Source of the DNA: Bacteroidota bacterium
Lineage (GTDB): Bacteria; Bacteroidota; Bacteroidia; Palsa-965
Length of the DNA: 64,000 nt
Reading direction: 5' to 3'
Assembly: GCA_006218065.1 (NCBI GenBank)
Contig: VBWE01000020.1
Span: 36,445-100,444 of the forward strand
Shown here piece after piece: positions 59,781-64,000 of this stretch. Position 1 is the stretch's first letter. Every line of letters begins with the position of its first letter. The position numbers were made by a program, and so were the translations under genes. The notes beneath the pieces are model-generated. The model was not told the DNA's origin, did not search any database, and saw nothing but the letters and a program-made list of their open reading frames with translations.

Positions 59781-60957
59781 ATTTTCCCAGGATGTTTTGA
59801 TAAAGATCGTTCAACTGCCTGCCGACGGAATCCATGCTGTACCTGCTTTCCGCAAAATGGCGTATCGCTTCGCGGGAAAAATCGTTTTTTCTCTTTTTCA
59901 TCTGCATGATGGCTTCCGCCAGCGCCTGCTCGTCCCCGCAAGATACGAGTATGCCCTGTTCTTCGCTGACCATGGTGGGAATCGAACCGGTTCGCGTGGC
60001 GATGACGGGGAGTCCGCAGGATTGCGCTTCGATGATGGTAACCGGCATACCTTCGAAATGACTGAACAGCACAAGTGCGTCGGCTTTCTGCATAAATTCC
60101 GCCACACCTTCCGCATCATGGTACCCGTGAAAGAAAACGGTCTGTGAAAAAACGCCCGCCTGTTTCGCCATCCGTTCGAAACCGGAACGTTCCGGGCCTT
60201 CGCCCACGATATCCAGTACGATGTCCGTGTGCTCTTTCAGTTTTTGCATCACGCGGAGCAGGCCGCTGATATTTTTTTCGCGATCGACAAGCATGGATAC
60301 GTGGAGCAGGCGGAGGCCGGGACCAGGCTGCGTTTTTTCAGCAGGCGCAAAAAGTGCGGTGTCCACTACATTCGGAAGCAGGCTATACGTATTATTCAGT
60401 CCGTGTCCGCGCATGGCTTCGATCATTTTTTCGGAAACGGCGGTGACGTGACTTGCCCGGGCAACGGCGCGGCGGGTGAAGTTTTGCATGATACGTCCTT
60501 TGTAATTGCCGTCCTCGGGCAGGTAGCCCGACCAATGCTCAGAGATGATCAGCGGAACGCGGAGTTTGTCAACCAGCGGCAGGGCTGCTAGTGCGGCAGG
60601 CCAAATGACATGCAGGTGAACCAGGTCGGGCGCGCCGTGTTCGTCGATCGCCTCATCAATGCCCAGCCGCATCGCTCCCCGGTAACGCTCCGCTTTTTTC
60701 CAGCTGCTGATGAGCGGAATTTTACTTTTTGTTTTGGTAAAATGAACGCGGACCTCGAAAAGGTTTTCGTCCTTCTTCGTTTCGAAAACGAAATTGCCTT
60801 GTTCGAGTTCGGCATCCGAATGGGCAAAAACAACGCTTACATTATGGTGTAGCGCGGCTGCGCGGGCATGCTGCTGGATAAAGTTGCCCAATGCGGGAGC
60901 GGACAGGCTGGGATACCAGCTCGCGATGAACAGGATATGTTTTTTCTGATCGCTCAT
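59770..60957 (-). CDS. GT4 glycosyltransferase
   Basis: A 395-residue GT4 enzyme. The N-terminus (HILFIASWYPSLSAPALGNF) has the motif of teichuronic/EPS-type GT4 proteins, and LVHLHVIWPAALAALPLVDK follows. The C-terminal half has LDIVGEGPERSGFERMAKQ and VLFSHFEGMPVTIIEAQSCGLPV, the E-x7-E motif. It overlaps the fusion gene by 11 bases and the FkbM gene by four. It probably adds a sugar to the lipid-linked glycan of this operon. Confidence 0.93.
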   Translation of the reverse strand: MSDQKKHILFIASWYPSLSAPALGNFIQQHARAAALHHNVSVVFAHSDAELEQGNFVFETKKDENLFEVRVHFTKTKSKIPLISSWKKAERYRGAMRLGIDEAIDEHGAPDLVHLHVIWPAALAALPLVDKLRVPLIISEHWSGYLPEDGNYKGRIMQNFTRRAVARASHVTAVSEKMIEAMRGHGLNNTYSLLPNVVDTALFAPAEKTQPGPGLRLLHVSMLVDREKNISGLLRVMQKLKEHTDIVLDIVGEGPERSGFERMAKQAGVFSQTVFFHGYHDAEGVAEFMQKADALVLFSHFEGMPVTIIEAQSCGLPVIATRTGSIPTMVSEEQGILVSCGDEQALAEAIMQMKKRKNDFSREAIRHFAESRYSMDSVGRQLNDLYQNILGKFGR

Positions 60958-61772
60958 GATGCACGGCCGGCAACCGGGCCGCTTCGTTCGGCGTAAATTT
61001 CGACCATCGCATCAAAACCGCCTTCGACCGGTGCGTTGATGAAAGGCGCTTCGGGCAATTTGTTTCCAAGCCGGTAGCGGAAGGCGGTCATCTGCAGCAG
61101 CACGAGCAGTTCATCGAGATGCTGCATGCGATCGGTACGCGAATGCCATTCTACGAAAAGCCGGTCGATGCGGTGCAACTGGTGTTTACAATCGCGCAAT
61201 ACGTCGTATTCCGCTCCTTCGATATCCATCACAAGCAGGTCGATATTGAGTTCGTTTTCCAGGAGATCGGCCAGCCGCACCGCTTTAACAAAATCTTTGC
61301 CTGTGCCGGCCCGGCCTCCCTGTGCGCCGTCGGGCTCGAAGGAAATGTCCCCGTCGCTGGTCCAAACGGCTGCATGGTGTACGATCACGTCCGTAAACGC
61401 GTTTTCCTCCACATTCTTGTGCAGGAGCTGTACTATTTTTTCGTCGGCTTCGAACGCCTGTATTTTTGCTGCGGGAAAGCGGCGCTTGAAGTACAGAATT
61501 TCAAGACCCATGTTCGCGCCGCAGCAGAATATGACCGGTGCATCGTTTTTGAAATGGAAATCATACGCGCGGTTTACGAAAATGGATTCGTACTGGTTCA
61601 GCAGCGAAGCGGAATCGTGCACATGTAGCACATACCCGTTTACGCGCGTGGTGAACGTCGTTTGTGGTGGATGAAGGCGGCAGGTGCGTTTGATGCGCAG
61701 CCATTCCCGGTATGCGGGAGATGAAAAAAAACGATACCAGTTTTTAACCTGTTCGCGGATGAGCTGCAGCAT
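60954..61772 (-). CDS. FkbM-family methyltransferase
   Basis: A 272-residue methyltransferase. Motif I is FCCGANMGLEILYFKRRFPA, followed by IQAFEADEKIVQLLHKNVEEN, then RLADLLENELNIDLLVMDIEGAEYDVLR, the FkbM signature with the conserved D-IEG-E segment. These enzymes typically O-methylate sugars or polyketides. The substrate here may be a sugar of the operon. It starts three bases after the stop of the copper ATPase and overlaps the GT4 gene by four bases. Confidence 0.91.
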   Translation of the reverse strand: MLQLIREQVKNWYRFFSSPAYREWLRIKRTCRLHPPQTTFTTRVNGYVLHVHDSASLLNQYESIFVNRAYDFHFKNDAPVIFCCGANMGLEILYFKRRFPAAKIQAFEADEKIVQLLHKNVEENAFTDVIVHHAAVWTSDGDISFEPDGAQGGRAGTGKDFVKAVRLADLLENELNIDLLVMDIEGAEYDVLRDCKHQLHRIDRLFVEWHSRTDRMQHLDELLVLLQMTAFRYRLGNKLPEAPFINAPVEGGFDAMVEIYAERSGPVAGRAS

Positions 61773-61775
61773 AAA

Positions 61776-63908
61776 TCAGCGGAGTTTTTTTGTTCGCAAG
61801 CGGATCGAATTACCGATCACGATCACGTCGGAAAATGCCATGGAAAGCGCGCCGATCATCGGGCTCAGCAAACCGGTTGCTGCTATCGGGATGGCCACTA
61901 CGTTGTAAAAAAATGCCCAGAAAAGATTCTGCCGGATCGTGGTCAGCGTATGTTTTCCGAGCTGGAAAAGCTCGCGGATAATATCGAGGTCACGCCCGGC
62001 GAGCAGCACCACCTGCGCCGAGCGGATTGCGGCCTGGGCTCCTTCGCCGGCGGCAATGCCTACGTGCGCTTTGGTCAGTGCGGGGGCATCATTCACCCCG
62101 TCGCCGACCATGGCTACTTTGAACTGCCTGTTCAGCTGCTCGATGATCTCCATTTTTCCGCCGGGCAAAATTCCTGCGTGATATTCCTGCATGCCGAGTT
62201 TTTCCGCGATCTCTTTGCATTTTTCTTCGCGATCACCGCTCAGCATAATGGTGCGGAAACCGTTTTTGTTGAACCAGCCGATCGTTTCTTTGGCATTGGG
62301 TTTAAGCTCGTCGAGCAGGTCGATGGCGGCCATAGCCTGGTCGTCGCGCAAAAGATAAATATCATGTAAAGGCCCTTCCGGCGGGCTTTTCAGCGCTTTG
62401 AAGGAACTCAGTCTCCACAAACGGCCCTGCGCATCCGTTCCGGAAATGCCGATTCCTTTTTCTTCCCGGATCCTGCTGAAATCGCCGGATGATTGCACGC
62501 CTTCTTTTTCCAGTATTCGCACGAGCGAGCGGGCAACGGGGTGGGACGAACGGCGTTCCAGTTCGAGAATTACTTTTTTCATTTCTTCTTCCGGGGCATC
62601 GCCGATCCGTGAAAAATGCGCGATCTCGAAATTCCCGGTAGTGAGTGTCCCGGTTTTATCAAAAACAATGCAGTTCACCCGGGCCAGTTCTTCGAGCGTG
62701 CTTCCGCCGCGAATCAGTATCCCGTTACGCGCCGCGCGGCCGATTCCCACCATTACAGCCGTAGGCGTAGCCAGTCCCATGGCGCAGGGACAGGAAATTA
62801 CGAGCACGGCGATACTGTTCATCAGTGCACGCTGCAGGCTGGTTTCGAAAAAATAAAAAGCGATGAGGAATGTAGCGGCTGCAATCAGCAGCACGATCGG
62901 AACAAAAACAGCACTTACTTTATCACCGAGTTTCTGGATCGCCGGCTTATTGAGCTGCGCATTTTTTACGAGATCGATAATCTGCGCCAGCACGGTTTCT
63001 TTTCCCACGTTCAGCGCCTGCATGCGCACCGATCCCGAATTCAGGATCGTTCCGCCGGTAACGGGCATGCCTTTGCTTTTTTCAACCGGGATGCTTTCGC
63101 CGGTCAGCATAGATTCATCTGCAAGCCCTTCGCCCTGCAGCACGATCCCGTCCACAGGAACGGCATCGCCGGTATTGACGAGCAGGATATCGCCAACTTT
63201 GACTTCTGCGGCTGTGATTTCGCGGATATGTTCATGCTGATCGTGTTTTACCACGAGCCGCGCTTTCTCCGGCTGCATGCCCGAAATTTCGTGGATGGCC
63301 GTAGTGGTGCGCTTCACCGAAATGTGTTCCAGCAGGTTCCCGAGCAAAACGAGCGTGATGATCGTGGCTGAAGTTTCAAAGAAAAGATAGTCGTGCACGT
63401 CATGCCCGCTGTAAAGAAAAATTCCCGCGAGGCTGTACCCGAATGCCGACGAAGAGCCGATAAAAATGAGCACATCCATATTCGGAACGCCGCTTTTGAG
63501 CGAACGGAAGGCGCTCCGGCCGAAATGCACCAGGCCGAGCAGGAAAACCGGGATGCAAAGCGCCAGCTGGACGTACGGCTGGTTCAGGAAAAAATCATGC
63601 CCGAAAAACATGTGCGAAAAGAAAAGCGGAACGGTAAAGAACAGGCATATCCAGAATTTCTGCGAAACCGAATCCAGGAATTTTTTTTGCCGGGGCCTGT
63701 CCGCACGCACTACTTTGTACCCGAGCGATTCCACATCGGCGGTAACCGAGTCGATCGTGCAGTTTTCGCCCAATACGAGCGAAGCATCCCCGGTCGCAAA
63801 ATTCACGCTTACCGAGCTGTTCCCGCTTTTGGTAAGCTTTCGGGTAATGCCCAGTGCACAATTGGCGCAATCCATGCCTTCGATGGAAAGTTTAATCTCG
63901 GTGCTCAT
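61776..63908 (-). CDS. copA: Copper-translocating P-type ATPase (CopA-like)
   Basis: I use the ATG at 63908 (MSTEIKLSIEGMDCANCALG), giving 710 residues. One N-terminal heavy-metal domain has GMDCANC. The motifs SCPCAMGLATPTA (the CPC ion-binding site, helix 6), FDKTGTLTTGNFE (phosphorylated Asp), GDGVNDAPALTKAH, and the TGES actuator loop (LTGESIPVE) are all present. About eight membrane helices fit the P1B group. CPC with a single N-terminal domain fits copper(I) export; silver is possible. It leads an operon of glycan genes with almost no spacing, which is unusual. A -7 box (TAACTTTG) lies 15 bases upstream. Confidence 0.94.
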   Translation of the reverse strand: MSTEIKLSIEGMDCANCALGITRKLTKSGNSSVSVNFATGDASLVLGENCTIDSVTADVESLGYKVVRADRPRQKKFLDSVSQKFWICLFFTVPLFFSHMFFGHDFFLNQPYVQLALCIPVFLLGLVHFGRSAFRSLKSGVPNMDVLIFIGSSSAFGYSLAGIFLYSGHDVHDYLFFETSATIITLVLLGNLLEHISVKRTTTAIHEISGMQPEKARLVVKHDQHEHIREITAAEVKVGDILLVNTGDAVPVDGIVLQGEGLADESMLTGESIPVEKSKGMPVTGGTILNSGSVRMQALNVGKETVLAQIIDLVKNAQLNKPAIQKLGDKVSAVFVPIVLLIAAATFLIAFYFFETSLQRALMNSIAVLVISCPCAMGLATPTAVMVGIGRAARNGILIRGGSTLEELARVNCIVFDKTGTLTTGNFEIAHFSRIGDAPEEEMKKVILELERRSSHPVARSLVRILEKEGVQSSGDFSRIREEKGIGISGTDAQGRLWRLSSFKALKSPPEGPLHDIYLLRDDQAMAAIDLLDELKPNAKETIGWFNKNGFRTIMLSGDREEKCKEIAEKLGMQEYHAGILPGGKMEIIEQLNRQFKVAMVGDGVNDAPALTKAHVGIAAGEGAQAAIRSAQVVLLAGRDLDIIRELFQLGKHTLTTIRQNLFWAFFYNVVAIPIAATGLLSPMIGALSMAFSDVIVIGNSIRLRTKKLR

Positions 63909-63923
63909 AGTAGAGTGGAGGTA

Positions 63924-63931
63924 CAAAGTTA
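63924..63931 (-). promoter_or_regulatory. -7 box (TAACTTTG) of the copA-led operon
   Basis: Exact TAnnTTTG match on the minus strand 15 bases upstream of the copA start. No TTG at standard spacing, so an activator may be needed. Confidence 0.5.
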
Positions 63932-63943
63932 CGTATTCCGGGA

Positions 63944-64000
63944 CTCACCCCCCGGCCCCCTCTCTCCGGCTTTGTTAATCCGTTTTACAAGGCCGGGTCG
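63944..64000. other. Edge of a CCCCCCGGCCCCCTCTC-type intergenic repeat
   Basis: The words CACCCCCCGGCCCCCTCTCTCC look like the left arm of a repeat I recall from other Bacteroidota genomes, in which an inverse GGAGAGGG arm follows. The window ends before that can be seen. No coding sequence recognised in this stretch. Confidence 0.35.

Noticed and set aside
1..64000. Insertion sequences, prophage, integrase or toxin-antitoxin genes
   Set aside because: No transposase DDE or HUH motifs, integrase or small toxin pair could be recognised; the only mobile signal is the short element at 30064-30191.

Overview
The window looks like a chromosomal segment of an uncultured or little-studied member of the Bacteroidota, at moderate GC (by eye near 50%). 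The evidence is in the sequence. Several secreted proteins end in type IX secretion (T9SS) type A sorting domains. Many genes are preceded by the Bacteroidota -7 promoter box TAnnTTTG, in the best cases with a TTG box 19-20 nt upstream. The gene content (SirB1-like protein, DUF4197 protein, zapA-rny, surE-lpxB, CotH, S74/T9SS proteins) fits the phylum. I see no rRNA, convincing tRNA, transposase, integrase or CRISPR array. No gene-free stretch exceeds 300 bases.

Layout. 1-7055: envelope lipid genes: a truncated diacylglycerol-kinase-like gene, an MJ1255-like glycosyltransferase, an LpxH-like phosphatase, a small heat-shock protein, then surE, a small membrane protein, lpxB and a SpoIID-like protein. 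7127-14086: two T9SS cargo proteins, one with an S74 self-cleaving chaperone domain, and a one-protein propeller/LytTR regulator. 14124-20302: a four-gene operon that reads as a synthase-type exopolysaccharide secretion machine: a TolC-like channel fused to a TIM-barrel hydrolase-like domain, an HlyD-like adaptor, a zinc-ribbon (TackOD1-like) regulator with a degenerate GGDEF domain, and a processive GT2 synthase. I consider this the most interesting system here. 20513-26050: a YciI-like lipoprotein, an HExxH protein, an internally duplicated secreted protein, and the coiled-coil/zapA/rny group. 26236-42187: a large surface-glycan region (flippase, GT17, four GT4, GT2, two O-antigen ligase/polymerase-like proteins, two methyltransferases, a DegT aminotransferase and an initiating sugar transferase), interrupted by a few unrelated genes. 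42272-47069: a possible annexin-repeat protein and its neighbour, a T9SS protein, and a CotH gene broken by a frameshift. 47111-54694: housekeeping genes (SirB1-like, nucleoside phosphorylase, two universal stress proteins, DUF4197, cinA, a serine palmitoyltransferase-like enzyme). 54904-63908: a possible injection-system cargo, then a tightly overlapping operon on the minus strand running copper ATPase, FkbM methyltransferase, GT4, formyltransferase/GINT1-like fusion, alpha/beta hydrolase, flippase.

A second theme is intergenic. At least ten gene boundaries carry inverted repeats whose arms are built from a short reiterated 'word' that differs from site to site, often with a separate strong hairpin nested inside. 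One word (CAATTTGAAAATTTGAAAATG) occurs identically about 10 kb apart within the glycan region. A further 128-bp element at 30064-30191 has 14-bp terminal inverted repeats and flanking 8-bp direct repeats, the structure of a miniature transposable element.

All functional calls come from motif recognition by eye. No database search was run.
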